A stretch of 64,000 nucleotides of DNA from NCBI RefSeq assembly GCF_002838765.1, contig NZ_CP025120.1:2170001-2234000 (forward strand), read 5' to 3'. The position numbers were made by a program, and so were the translations under genes. This DNA comes from Kangiella profundi. GTDB lineage: Bacteria > Pseudomonadota > Gammaproteobacteria > Enterobacterales > Kangiellaceae. The notes beneath the pieces were generated by a model, which had not been told where the DNA came from, did no database searches, and saw only the letters and a program-made list of their open reading frames with translations. Positions 54,124 through 63,536 of this stretch are shown in pieces (within the stretch, counting starts at the first letter, position 1; every line of letters begins with the position of its first letter).

Positions 54124-56544
54124 TTAAAAATTTACTTTTAACTTAGGTGCTATTGCCAATAACTGCTCCCTCAGCAGTGTCTTGACTTGCTCCAATGCTT
54201 CACTTGAATCGGCCTCGAACTTAATCACAATACTTGGCGTGGTATTTGAAGCTCGTGCCAGTAGCCAACGATCCGGGTACTCTACTCTGATACCGTCAAT
54301 TGTTGAAACCTTGCCGTCACCAAACTGGCCTTTCTTGATTAGTACCTCAATCAATTTGAATTTGATTTTATCTGCAACAGGTACATTAATTTCTTCGGTT
54401 TCCAGACTTTGAGGTAGTTGTTCAAAGATTTCGGCCAAGGGGCGTGGGTCCTTACCCAATATCTCTAATAATCGAGCCGCAGCATACAGCGCATCATCAA
54501 AACCATACCAGCGCTCTTTGAAATAAATATGACCACTGCCCTCACCACCCAGTTGGGCACCAGTTTCCTGCATTTTAGCCTTCATTAATGAATGGCCGGT
54601 TTTCCAGATAATTGGGTGACCACCATGCTTTTTAATCATGTCTGGCAAATGACGGGTACACTTAACGTCATACACGATTTCAGCGCCATTCTTGCGCGAT
54701 AGAACATCCATTGCCAGCAACATCATCAACCGATCTGTCCAGATAACATTGCCCTGATTATCAATCACACCAAGTCGGTCACCGTCGCCATCGAAAGCCA
54801 AACCAAGATCCGCCTTCTCCTGCAAAACCATTGCAATCACATCCTGCAAATTTTTTGCATGGTTTGGATCGGGATGATGATTCGGGAAATTACCATCGAT
54901 TTTGGTATGTAAGCCAATAACATCGCAGCCCAAAGCCTGAAACAGACGAGGAGCTATATTTCCTGTCACTCCATTACCGCTATCTATAACAATTTTTAGT
55001 GGTTTATCCACTTTGATATTAGAGGCTACTTCTTCAAGATATTGTTGCTCTATTTGATAATCCGTTATCTGACCATGGCCACTCAGGAAGTCCTGCTCGC
55101 GGATTCGTTTATAGAGCGTCTTTACATCTTTGCCATGAATGGTTTCGCCAGCTAACACAATTTTCAAACCATTATGATTAGTTGGATTATGGCTTCCAGT
55201 TACCATTACCCCAGAGTGAGTGTCCAGCTTATGAGTCGCAAAATACAGCAGTGGGGTAGGAACCATGCCTAAATCAATAACATCTCGTCCACTGTCCACC
55301 AGCCCCTGTTTGAGCGCCTCATGCAGCTCTGGACTGGAAATCCGACCATCTCTGGCGACCACAACTTTCTGTTCACCTCTACCATAAGCTTCGCTACCGA
55401 TTGCCAAGCCGAGGGCATAAACAACGCCAGCATCAAAATCCTTATCCACCCGCCCGCGCACATCATACTCCCGGAATATATCGGCGCTGATTGAATGGCT
55501 GATGTTTTCAAGATCGAATTGACCAGAGATTGGTATTGTCTTTGTAGCAGGTACACTTGATTCATTGTCTTCGCTAGCATCGTCTTCAACCTGCAGACCA
55601 CTTTCTTCAATCTCTTCAGCACTTTGGGATGGCGCAACAGGCTCCTTTAATCCAGCGACTCTACGATAGCTAGAAGCCATATCATTAAAAAACTTGAGGC
55701 TAAAGTGATTAGGCATGTGCTGGTCATTGATGCCTTGAATAAACTCACGGGCATCTTTATTTAATAATCGCTGCAAACTAATCATTGGCATCAAGGCAGC
55801 AATTAAAAGTGCAATCACAGCTCCCAGCATCAATAAAATGGGTAGCAAACCAGCGGTCGCCAAAAAGTTACCAGTACCTTGCCAGAATGCAACCGTCCAG
55901 TTTGCTCCAAATGCAGGAGATACAACCAACGGTTGGCCTGTTCCAGGATTGGTTCCTGCGGAAGCAATTGTGTGATTTGATTCAGCAAAGCTTTGGCGAA
56001 GCTCAAAGTAGGTGCCAGGATCTGCTCCACCCATAAGGCCTGCCATCTGACTGGGTTGAACGGTTGCCATTAATGCACGCTGATCATTCAGCTTATGTAC
56101 AAAAGCAACATAATCAGCCTGCCCTTTATTCAATATCAGCTCTGGAGGAACCGCCTCCCCTGCCAATGCTTTCCTGAGCAAGTCAACAACCACATGAGTT
56201 ATGACTGGTCTATTATCCAGGTTGACCTGTAAATCCTCAGGCGAAAAAAACTGCACTTGGTCGATCTGTGGAGTAGATGATTTGATATCACGAACCAGTT
56301 GAGCTTCGTCCGATTGCCCACCTGTTTGAACCGCAACGGAAATGGTCTTCTGGATTTGATTGATTTTTTGTTCTATGAGATCGGCACGCTCTTCAATCTG
56401 CGAACCAATTAATTGTTTGGCCTGAGTTTCCAGCGGTTGCTGGATTCCCAAATAGTAGAGCACTGCGCCAACCACGCATAACAAAGCCAAGCCTATGATT
56501 AGTGGTAGTAAAAAAAAGCTAACCAGACTTTTACCTTTCCCCAT
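54124..56544 (-). CDS. algC: Phosphomannomutase/phosphoglucomutase with membrane-anchored N-terminal region
   Basis: An 806-residue protein. The C-terminal 450 residues are an alpha-D-phosphohexomutase: VMVTGSHNPTNHNGLK carries the phosphoserine, AFDGDGDRLGVID the magnesium loop and GGEGSGHIYFKERW the sugar-binding loop. It supplies mannose-1-P and glucose-1-P for LPS and exopolysaccharide. The first 350 residues form a periplasmic domain between two membrane segments (SFFLLPLIIGLALLCVVGAV and LLPILLMLGAVIALLIAAL), then an acidic linker. A comparable long form is known for some Pseudomonas AlgC; here it is annotated from sequence. Confidence 0.9.
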   Translation of the reverse strand: MGKGKSLVSFFLLPLIIGLALLCVVGAVLYYLGIQQPLETQAKQLIGSQIEERADLIEQKINQIQKTISVAVQTGGQSDEAQLVRDIKSSTPQIDQVQFFSPEDLQVNLDNRPVITHVVVDLLRKALAGEAVPPELILNKGQADYVAFVHKLNDQRALMATVQPSQMAGLMGGADPGTYFELRQSFAESNHTIASAGTNPGTGQPLVVSPAFGANWTVAFWQGTGNFLATAGLLPILLMLGAVIALLIAALMPMISLQRLLNKDAREFIQGINDQHMPNHFSLKFFNDMASSYRRVAGLKEPVAPSQSAEEIEESGLQVEDDASEDNESSVPATKTIPISGQFDLENISHSISADIFREYDVRGRVDKDFDAGVVYALGLAIGSEAYGRGEQKVVVARDGRISSPELHEALKQGLVDSGRDVIDLGMVPTPLLYFATHKLDTHSGVMVTGSHNPTNHNGLKIVLAGETIHGKDVKTLYKRIREQDFLSGHGQITDYQIEQQYLEEVASNIKVDKPLKIVIDSGNGVTGNIAPRLFQALGCDVIGLHTKIDGNFPNHHPDPNHAKNLQDVIAMVLQEKADLGLAFDGDGDRLGVIDNQGNVIWTDRLMMLLAMDVLSRKNGAEIVYDVKCTRHLPDMIKKHGGHPIIWKTGHSLMKAKMQETGAQLGGEGSGHIYFKERWYGFDDALYAAARLLEILGKDPRPLAEIFEQLPQSLETEEINVPVADKIKFKLIEVLIKKGQFGDGKVSTIDGIRVEYPDRWLLARASNTTPSIVIKFEADSSEALEQVKTLLREQLLAIAPKLKVNF

Positions 56545-56646
56545 GCATCCCCCTTTAAGATCCTTCGTGGTCTATTTATTTGCACTGTAAAGCAAACAGC
56601 CCTTTGCCAAGTATTCAGGACATTCATCGCCCTGTCATTCAATAAA

Positions 56647-57846
56647 CTATTTGATACCGGGTAAAAAACTCACCAGCTGCTGTGCTATGACTGACTTTAA
56701 AGCAGGCCCCAGGTGCTGCACCTGCAACGCTCCATCTTTTTTATAGTAAACACTCACTTCATTATTGTCACTTGAAAAACCAATGTCTTTTCGACTGACA
56801 TCATTGGCGCAAATGACATTAATTCCTTTTTTATTCATTTTTGCTTCAGCATATTCTTCGATATTGTTGGTTTCTGCAGCGAAACCGACGCAAAATGCAG
56901 TATTTTGCTCCGCAGCCCACTTCAAAATATCCGGGTTCTGAGTTAATTCAATGGTCAGCCCATCGTCAGATTGCTTTTTAAGTTTCTGCTGCGCAGTCAC
57001 TTTAGGACGGTAATCTGACACTGCAGCGCAAGCAACGAAAGTATCAACACCCTTAAACTGGCTCTGTACAGCCTCAAACATCTGTTGCGCAGTCTGCACA
57101 TCAATACGCTTTATTGCATTACTTGTAATAAGATTGACTGGTCCTGTAACCAGAGTCACCTCAGCACCAGCCCTGGCAGCGGCTTCGGCAATGGCAAAAC
57201 CCATTTTGCCAGAGCTACGATTAGCCAGATAACGCACCGGGTCGATCGGCTCGACAGTGGGCCCAGCAGTAATTAGCCAGCGTTGGCCATTCAATGGTTT
57301 ATCATTGAAATGATCATCAATTCGGTTTAATAAATCCGAAGGTTCCAGCATGCGGCCTGGACCCACATCTCCACAGGCCTGGTCACCTGCTTCAGGCCCC
57401 CAGATATCAATCCCTTTTTGCATAAGCTGCTGCACATTCTGCTGAGTTGCCGGATTCGCCCACATCTGCTGATTCATGGCAGGAGCAACGGCAATCGGAC
57501 TGGCCGTTGCAAGACACAAGGTGGTCAGCAGATCATCGGCCATACCCGCATTTAAACGAGCCATAAAATCCGCCGAAGCAGGCGCTATCACCACAAAATC
57601 TGACCACCGAGCCAGTTCAATGTGCCCCATCGCAGCTTCAGCATTGGGGTCAAGCAGGTCATGGTGTACCGGGTTGCCGCTTAGCGCCTGTAATGTCAGT
57701 GGCGTAATAAATGCTTGCGCCCCTTTAGTCATGACAACTCTGACTTCGGCACCTGCTTTTTTCAGATTACGACATAGCTCCGCACTCTTGTACGCAGCGA
57801 TACCACCTGTAATACCCAGAAGGACTTTTTTACCTTGCAACTTCAT
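56647..57846 (-). CDS. coaBC: Bifunctional phosphopantothenoylcysteine decarboxylase/synthetase
   Basis: A 399-residue flavoprotein of coenzyme A synthesis. The N-terminal decarboxylase half starts KKVLLGITGGIAAYKSAELC, with PASADFMARLNAGMADDLL and the cofactor motif PAMNQQMW. The C-terminal synthetase half begins at WLITAGPTVEPIDPVRYLAN, with NRSSGKMGFAIAEAA and the KxKK-type loop near KLKKQSDDG. It is divergent from radC. In many relatives dut lies between coaBC and algC; here it does not. Confidence 0.95.
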   Translation of the reverse strand: MKLQGKKVLLGITGGIAAYKSAELCRNLKKAGAEVRVVMTKGAQAFITPLTLQALSGNPVHHDLLDPNAEAAMGHIELARWSDFVVIAPASADFMARLNAGMADDLLTTLCLATASPIAVAPAMNQQMWANPATQQNVQQLMQKGIDIWGPEAGDQACGDVGPGRMLEPSDLLNRIDDHFNDKPLNGQRWLITAGPTVEPIDPVRYLANRSSGKMGFAIAEAAARAGAEVTLVTGPVNLITSNAIKRIDVQTAQQMFEAVQSQFKGVDTFVACAAVSDYRPKVTAQQKLKKQSDDGLTIELTQNPDILKWAAEQNTAFCVGFAAETNNIEEYAEAKMNKKGINVICANDVSRKDIGFSSDNNEVSVYYKKDGALQVQHLGPALKSVIAQQLVSFLPGIK

Positions 57847-57989
57847 GCTAACCGGTTGATTTAACTTAACTTATAATATTTGGCACAGTTTACGCCTTTA
57901 CGCACAAAATTTATAGCGAAAATCCTAATTACACCTCTACACCAGGCTTTTAAGATTCCTGACTCAAGTTGAATAAAACAGGGAAGAAC

Positions 57990-58664
57990 ATGAAGATAAT
58001 GGAATGGCCACAGGACGAACGGCCAAGGGAGAGACTTCTGCGCCAGGGACCGCAAAGCCTATCCGACGCAGAACTGCTAGCTATTTTTCTACGCACCGGA
58101 ACTCAGGGCCTTAATGCTGTTGATCTGGCCCGTCATTTACTTGGAGAATTCGGCAGCTTGCGCGCATTGCTCGAAGCTGACCTTAAAAAGTTCACCAGCC
58201 ACCTTGGCTTGGGCAGTGCTAAATATTGCCAATTACAGGCTTGCCTCGAGCTATCTAAACGCTATTTGCAGGAAAACCTGCAACACAGCCAATCATTTAC
58301 CAACCCCAATGACGTCAAACTCTACCTGAAAAGCCTGCTGGGCCACCATAAGCGGGAACAGTTTGTGGTTCTGTTCCTCAATAATCAACATCAGTTATTG
58401 GCTTCAGAAACCCTGTTTCAGGGAACAATTAACAGCTCTGAAGTGCATCCTAGAGTGGTTGTAGAGAAAGCTCTGACCTACCATTCTGCGGCCGTTATCC
58501 TTGCCCATAATCATCCCAGTGGTTCGCTTGAGCCTAGTCCCTCAGATCGCCATATTACCGATAAAATTCAAGAAGCACTGGGCTTACTGGATATCCGAAC
58601 TTTGGACCATATCATAGTTGCACAGGGAGGCAGCTATTCCTTTGCCGAGCATGGGCTACTATAA
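57990..58664 (+). CDS. radC: RadC-family JAB domain protein
   Basis: A protein of about 224 residues. The helical N-terminal region has PQSLSDAELLAIFLRTGTQG. The JAMM/MPN metal motif is ILAHNHPSGSLEPSPSDRHI, giving HNHP and the later Ser and Asp. Once thought a repair protein, its actual role is unknown. Start ATG 57990 is chosen for AGGGAAG upstream; the open frame begins with a TTG at 57969. It is divergent from coaBC. It precedes rpmB as in many gammaproteobacteria. Confidence 0.92.
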   Translation: MKIMEWPQDERPRERLLRQGPQSLSDAELLAIFLRTGTQGLNAVDLARHLLGEFGSLRALLEADLKKFTSHLGLGSAKYCQLQACLELSKRYLQENLQHSQSFTNPNDVKLYLKSLLGHHKREQFVVLFLNNQHQLLASETLFQGTINSSEVHPRVVVEKALTYHSAAVILAHNHPSGSLEPSPSDRHITDKIQEALGLLDIRTLDHIIVAQGGSYSFAEHGLL

Positions 58665-58755
58665 TGTCATCTGGCTGATACTCGGCCCTAAATGACCAGC
58701 GAACACCCAAATTTAACAAATTAAGCCAGAAACAGGTCATTTGCTATGAGTTTTG

Positions 58756-59110
<355 letters not shown>

Positions 59111-59122
59111 GGAGCGATAGAG

Positions 59123-59278
59123 ATGCGCGATAAAATCCGTTTAGTATCAAGTGCCGGTACTGGTCACTTCTACACTACAGACAAAAACAAGAAAAACATG
59201 CCAGGCAAAATGGAAATCAAAAAATTTGATCCAACCATTCGCAAGCATGTTATCTACAAAGAAGCTAAAATTAAGTAA
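59123..59278 (+). CDS. rpmG: 50S ribosomal protein bL33
   Basis: A 51-residue basic protein: [20 protein letters not shown] at the start, with [20 protein letters not shown] and [17 protein letters not shown]. It lacks the zinc-binding CxxC pairs, so it is a C-minus type, as in E. coli. GGAG lies 9-12 bases ahead of ATG 59123. It is translated from the same operon as rpmB. Confidence 0.97.
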   Translation: MRDKIRLVSSAGTGHFYTTDKNKKNMPGKMEIKKFDPTIRKHVIYKEAKIK

Positions 59279-59382
59279 TCTAGCTTAACCTTCTTTTCTA
59301 TAGTTATTACAAGATAACTACTGAAAAGAAACGGTTGCTCACTTTAAGTTTTCTGCCTCCAAGAAAACGCTTCTATGTAAAC

Positions 59383-59409
59383 AAAAGCCCAGTTAACTCT
59401 GGGCTTTTT
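59383..59409 (+). terminator. Terminator of rpmB-rpmG
   Basis: Perfect AAAAGCCCAG/CTGGGCTTTT stem (59383-59392, 59399-59408) around TTAACT with T-run. It lies 105 bases after the rpmG stop. Confidence 0.92.
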
Positions 59410-59464
59410 GCGTTGTAATCGATAATATTAGCCATCCTGTTATTATCGATATCTTTCTAGTTAC

Positions 59465-60274
59465 ATGCCTGAATTACCTGAAGTAGAAACCACTAAAAAT
59501 GGCCTCGCGCCCCATATCGTTGGTAAACGCATTACCGCGGTGAACATCTATCAGCCACAGCTACGCTGGCCAATAGCAGAGGAAGCAAAAGCACTGGTAG
59601 GGGTGACATCAGGCGAGATTCGTCGACGTGCTAAATATATGCTCTGGGAATTCCCTACCGGTAATTTGATCATGCATCTAGGCATGTCCGGCACCATGCG
59701 CGTCGTCAGCGCTCAGGCCAGTTTAAAAAAGCATGATCACTTCGAAGTGGTGTTTGATGATAACAGCGCATTGCGTTTCAATGACCCACGACGCTTCGGC
59801 GCCATCTTGTGGCAACCCTCAGGCGAAACACTAAGCGTTTTGAGTCAGCTGGGCCCGGAGCCACTGAGTGATGACTTTGACGGAAAGTATCTGCACACAG
59901 CTCTATCCAAACGCAAGGGTGCCATTAAAAACGCAATAATGGACAACAAAGTCGTTGTAGGCGTTGGCAATATCTATGCCAGCGAATCACTATTTATGAG
60001 CGGCATACATCCCAAGCGGGCTGCTAACAAAGTCAGCCTGGCTCGCTGCAACCTGTTGGCAGGCTTTATCAAGGCCGTACTGGAAAAGGCTATTAGTGAA
60101 GGTGGCACAACCCTGAAGGACTTTACCCAGACAGATGGTTCTCCGGGGTATTTTGCACAGCAACTCAATGTTTATGGGAGAGCCGATTTACCTTGCAACC
60201 AGTGTGGCGCCCTGATTAAGAAACAAGTAATTGGTCAACGTTCGAGTTTTTATTGCCCCAAATGCCAGCGATAG
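59465..60274 (+). CDS. mutM: Formamidopyrimidine-DNA glycosylase
   Basis: Base-excision repair glycosylase/lyase for 8-oxoguanine and Fapy lesions. It has 269 residues. The start MPELPEVETTKNGL exposes the catalytic Pro2 and Glu3. VGVGNIYASESLFMSGIHP is the DNA-binding helix-two-turn-helix region, and the zinc finger is CNQCGALIKKQVIGQRSS, then FYCPKC. The position after rpmB-rpmG is the standard gammaproteobacterial order. Confidence 0.97.
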   Translation: MPELPEVETTKNGLAPHIVGKRITAVNIYQPQLRWPIAEEAKALVGVTSGEIRRRAKYMLWEFPTGNLIMHLGMSGTMRVVSAQASLKKHDHFEVVFDDNSALRFNDPRRFGAILWQPSGETLSVLSQLGPEPLSDDFDGKYLHTALSKRKGAIKNAIMDNKVVVGVGNIYASESLFMSGIHPKRAANKVSLARCNLLAGFIKAVLEKAISEGGTTLKDFTQTDGSPGYFAQQLNVYGRADLPCNQCGALIKKQVIGQRSSFYCPKCQR

Positions 60275-60383
60275 TTATTTCTTCAAGCTAGCTTCTGACT
60301 GTTAGTTCTGCTATGTTGAAACTGCCGCCTTCAAATAGACGTCCAGAAGGCTTGGCGATAACTTAGATAATAAGGAGCTAGCC

Positions 60384-60800
60384 ATGTTAAAGCATTCAAA
60401 AGCTAAAACCGCGCAAGACGCTGCAGCAGAGGCGAAAGTCGATATGACTTCTTTATTGGACATTGTCTTCATCATGCTGCTCTTCTTCATAGTCACCACC
60501 AGTTTTATCAATACTCAGACCATCGATGTCACTAAAGCAACCAATCAATGTCAGGGTAACTGTGAGCAGGACAGTCAACCCATACTGGTCAGCATTAATG
60601 AGGATAGCCAGGTGATTTTTGATAATAGAATCATTGACATAGAAGCTGTTCGCGCCAATATCGAAGGACAACTGGTCAACTCACCAGACGCTTCGTTACT
60701 TGTTCGAGTGAATGACATGGCACTGCATGAGACCCTTATCGGTACTCTGGACCAGGCAAAACAAGCCGGTATTCAAAAGGTAAGCGTTGCCCGCTGGTAA
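60384..60800 (+). CDS. ExbD/TolR-family biopolymer transport protein
   Basis: A 138-residue protein with a short cytoplasmic tail. One membrane helix (IVFIMLLFFIVTTSFI) is preceded by VDMTSLLDIVF, containing the essential proton-channel Asp, and a periplasmic domain follows. It should form part of an energy-transducing complex. There is an unusual Cys pair (QCQGNC) in the loop after the helix. No exbB/tolQ or tonB gene is nearby, so its motor partner must be elsewhere. It is followed by a second exbD-like gene 180 bases later. Confidence 0.88.
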   Translation: MLKHSKAKTAQDAAAEAKVDMTSLLDIVFIMLLFFIVTTSFINTQTIDVTKATNQCQGNCEQDSQPILVSINEDSQVIFDNRIIDIEAVRANIEGQLVNSPDASLLVRVNDMALHETLIGTLDQAKQAGIQKVSVARW

Positions 60801-60980
60801 TCAATATAACCTGATCGGAATTTGCTAAATTTACACTAGACATTTAGCTCTGGATCACATTTAATGTGCCAGCTATACTAACTTAATTGGTGAAATTGTC
60901 GCCCAGATGTAACTTTGTTGGCCACTTCTGGATTAACCAGTACCGCCAAACAAAAGGCAGAGCGATAGGATTAGAGAAAT

Positions 60981-61394
60981 ATGCGTAGAAAAAATAGAGA
61001 AGATGATGAAACCTCCATTGATATGACACCGATGCTGGACATCGTGTTTATCATGTTGATTTTCTTCATCGTAACAACCTCATTCGTTAAAGAGTCAGCA
61101 GTTGATTTGGCGCGTCCTACGACCAACCAGGACACCACGCCACCGGAAAATCCTCCACCGTTGATTGTTGTATCAATTGATGAGTCGAGCAACGTCATTA
61201 TCAATGACCGTACTGTTGATAAAGAAGCGATTCGTGCAAATATTGAAACTCAGCTAGCCGTTGACCCACGCTCACCGGTTCTAGTTCGTGTGCATGAAGA
61301 TGCTTATAACGAAGTACTGATTGCTGCGGTTGATCAGGCCAAGGAAGCCGGCGTTGAGAAAGTCAACGTAGCTAAATGGATTGTTGGCAAATAA
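60981..61394 (+). CDS. Second ExbD/TolR-family biopolymer transport protein
   Basis: A 137-residue ExbD homologue: IDMTPMLDIVFIMLIFFIVT gives the channel Asp and single helix. The periplasmic part continues with VIINDRTVDKEAIRANIETQ and VRVHEDAYNEVLIAAVDQAK. It closely resembles the protein encoded at 60384 and is presumably a tandem duplicate that has diverged; it lacks the Cys pair of the first. The two may form a hetero-oligomer. No exbB or tonB is adjacent. It ends in a strong terminator. Confidence 0.9.
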   Translation: MRRKNREDDETSIDMTPMLDIVFIMLIFFIVTTSFVKESAVDLARPTTNQDTTPPENPPPLIVVSIDESSNVIINDRTVDKEAIRANIETQLAVDPRSPVLVRVHEDAYNEVLIAAVDQAKEAGVEKVNVAKWIVGK

Positions 61395-61416
61395 CAATCG
61401 AACACAGCTATTGAGA

Positions 61417-61440
61417 AAAGGCGGCTTTGGCCGCCTTTAT
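61417..61440 (+). terminator. Terminator of the exbD pair
   Basis: Perfect AAAGGCGGC/GCCGCCTTT stem (61417-61425, 61430-61438) around TTTG, then T-rich sequence. Confidence 0.88.
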
Positions 61441-61484
61441 CTTATCTGGACTATTAATTCTTTGATTAAGAACGTTACCCATTC

Positions 61485-61796
61485 ATGATGAACTTACTCA
61501 TAATATTAGCTATTGCGCTTGGATTAGGCTTCTGGCTCTACAATAGTCGCATCAGCGAACAGGCGCACAAAACAGCTCTCAAAGCTTGCCAAGATGCCTA
61601 TGTTCAGAATCTGGATGGGTATGTTGCCTTAAAAAAAGTCTATTTTGACAAAGGTCCGGACGGCAAATGGCGCTTTCTAAGAAGATACCAATTTGAATTT
61701 GCCACCGATGGTGCCAAACGCTATGTAGGGCATGTCATCATGCAGGGGCGCTGGCCCATCATTGTTGAAATGGAGTCTCCGCAGGAGCCCGTTTAA
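61485..61796 (+). CDS. DUF3301 family protein
   Basis: A 103-residue protein with an N-terminal membrane helix (NLLIILAIALGLGFWLY). It continues with a family-typical RISEQAHKTALKACQDAYVQ, then LDGYVALKKVYF, and RFLRRYQFEFATDGAKRYVG. These match DUF3301, a small gammaproteobacterial family of unknown function. The ATG at 61485 (MMN) gives a plausible single-pass topology with a basic cytoplasmic or periplasmic domain. It is convergent with the YkgJ-like gene. Confidence 0.75.
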   Translation: MMNLLIILAIALGLGFWLYNSRISEQAHKTALKACQDAYVQNLDGYVALKKVYFDKGPDGKWRFLRRYQFEFATDGAKRYVGHVIMQGRWPIIVEMESPQEPV

Positions 61797-61834
61797 TTAC
61801 GACTTGTTGAACTACTTATCTTTAAGCAACAATC

Positions 61835-62230
61835 CTAAGCCACAATTTCAATATCAGCATTCTCAGGCTCAATCTGTACCACATGGATTGGCACTAGCCC
61901 ATAACGCGCTCGCGCTCTGTCGCAGCCAGGATTGACCCCATCAAAGTTAATATCAAAGTCGCGACAAGGGCTTGGTCTATCATTATAGATACTACAGGTT
62001 GCATCCTGACCGACAGTACCCTTTAGTGCAACGCAACGAGGCTCTGTTCCTTGAGTTCCAGACATGCAGACTCTCTGCGGACTTATTTTCTCAGTTAACT
62101 CAGCAGGAACCTGGCCATAAGGAGCCAGAGTGGTTTCACCCCAGTAAAAGGATACACGATATGTTGCGCAGCATGCACCACAGATAACACAAGGATTAGG
62201 ATTAGGATTAGGATTAGGATTCGTGCTCAT
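61835..62230 (-). CDS. YkgJ-family cysteine-cluster protein
   Basis: A 131-residue protein of the YkgJ/UPF0153 group, proposed to bind zinc or iron. The cysteine pattern CVICGACCATY, CVALKG, CSIYNDRPSPCRDFDIN and GCDRARARYG is clear. Just after MST the protein has an Asn-Pro repeat (NPNPNPNPNP) encoded by a hexanucleotide tandem repeat at 62193-62221, absent from typical relatives as far as I can tell. The biochemical role is unknown. ATG 62230 is the only good start, and it lies just upstream of the repeat. Confidence 0.85.
   Translation of the reverse strand: MSTNPNPNPNPNPCVICGACCATYRVSFYWGETTLAPYGQVPAELTEKISPQRVCMSGTQGTEPRCVALKGTVGQDATCSIYNDRPSPCRDFDINFDGVNPGCDRARARYGLVPIHVVQIEPENADIEIVA
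62193..62221. repeat. Hexanucleotide tandem repeat GGATTA inside a gene
   Basis: Four full copies and five bases of a fifth GGATTA (plus strand) within the first codons of the YkgJ-like gene. On the coding strand it encodes alternating Asn-Pro. Because the unit is six bases, copy number changes alter length but never the frame. Confidence 0.85.
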
Positions 62231-62348
62231 CGCTCAACAGGACGCCAAACAGTCACACAACAAAGGAGCGGATATTTTAATTGAGCAGAAAGAAACTTGT
62301 CTACAACTCTTTAACTCAGGTCCTAATATCAGGCCCCAATATAGCCAA

Positions 62349-63110
62349 CTAAGAAGCTATGCTGACAGAGCCATCGACCACAGGCCTATGCAGAGCTTTT
62401 TGAGCAGCCTTATACGCTTTCTGGTATGCAACCTGACCTACATCAAGTTTAAACGGTCCTGAACGAGGTAGGTCATGGATAACCAGGCTGGTTAAGTTAG
62501 TACGCCTTGGGATTTGTATGGCTGATGAGTTTTTGCGCCGCCAGGGGGATTTAGAGGCTATATGATGATAAAAAATTCGTTCACCGGGCTCAGTTGCATC
62601 TAAAGCCGGTCTATCTTTAATACCACCATCTAGAAGGCGATGATTATCAATCGTTACTGGCTGAAACATCACTGGGATGGCGCACGATGCGTAAATAGCA
62701 GAAACCAGATCTCCTTTATCCAGAATAATAGTTTCCTTGCTATCAATCGAGTAAGCAGACAAACACAGTTCTGTACGACAGTCAGAGAAGTTTTTGACTA
62801 TTAAGGAGTCAGCTAGTAGCTGACGAAACTTATCACCTTTCAGTAAGCCCCTACCAAAACCGGGATCCCAGAAATCTTGTCTTTTAAGACTAAACAGCAA
62901 CTCCTTGATATCCTTCGAACTCATACCTCCAGCCCAGCAGCCGGCAATGAGTGCTCCTGCGCTGGAACCGGTTAGCTTCCGAGGTAATATATTGGATTCT
63001 TCCAACGCCCTCAGGACTCCGGCATGAGCAAAAAAACCAAAAAAACCTGATGACAAGGTTAAGGTAAAGGACTCTTCAGCAAGCCACTCTTTAAGTAAGG
63101 GTCTAGACAT
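62349..63110 (-). CDS. Patatin-like phospholipase
   Basis: A 253-residue serine lipase. The oxyanion loop is SSGFFGFFAHAG, the nucleophile elbow GSSAG and the dyad Asp is in LLDGGIKDRP. No signal peptide is seen, so a cytoplasmic phospholipase or lysophospholipase is likely. It begins MSRPLLKEWLAEESFTLTLS. The substrate and role are unknown. It lies about 60 bases downstream of the ferredoxin gene, separated by a terminator. Confidence 0.88.
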   Translation of the reverse strand: MSRPLLKEWLAEESFTLTLSSGFFGFFAHAGVLRALEESNILPRKLTGSSAGALIAGCWAGGMSSKDIKELLFSLKRQDFWDPGFGRGLLKGDKFRQLLADSLIVKNFSDCRTELCLSAYSIDSKETIILDKGDLVSAIYASCAIPVMFQPVTIDNHRLLDGGIKDRPALDATEPGERIFYHHIASKSPWRRKNSSAIQIPRRTNLTSLVIHDLPRSGPFKLDVGQVAYQKAYKAAQKALHRPVVDGSVSIAS

Positions 63111-63124
63111 GGGGTGGACGGGGT

Positions 63125-63148
63125 AAAAAAGGCGACTATCGTCGCCTT
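63125..63148 (-). terminator. Terminator of the ferredoxin gene
   Basis: On the minus strand AAGGCGAC/GTCGCCTT (63148-63141, 63136-63129) pair around GATA, followed by six T. It sits 22 bases after the ferredoxin stop. Confidence 0.9.
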
Positions 63149-63169
63149 GAATCAGTCTGAGTATAAGTC

Positions 63170-63445
<276 letters not shown>

Positions 63446-63536
63446 CTATTACGCAAATCGCAGTAGTATTATCGCTTATATAACGTTCAAGTTCGAGTAT
63501 TCAAGCCAGATTATTTTTAATGACTGTCAGCTCCAT

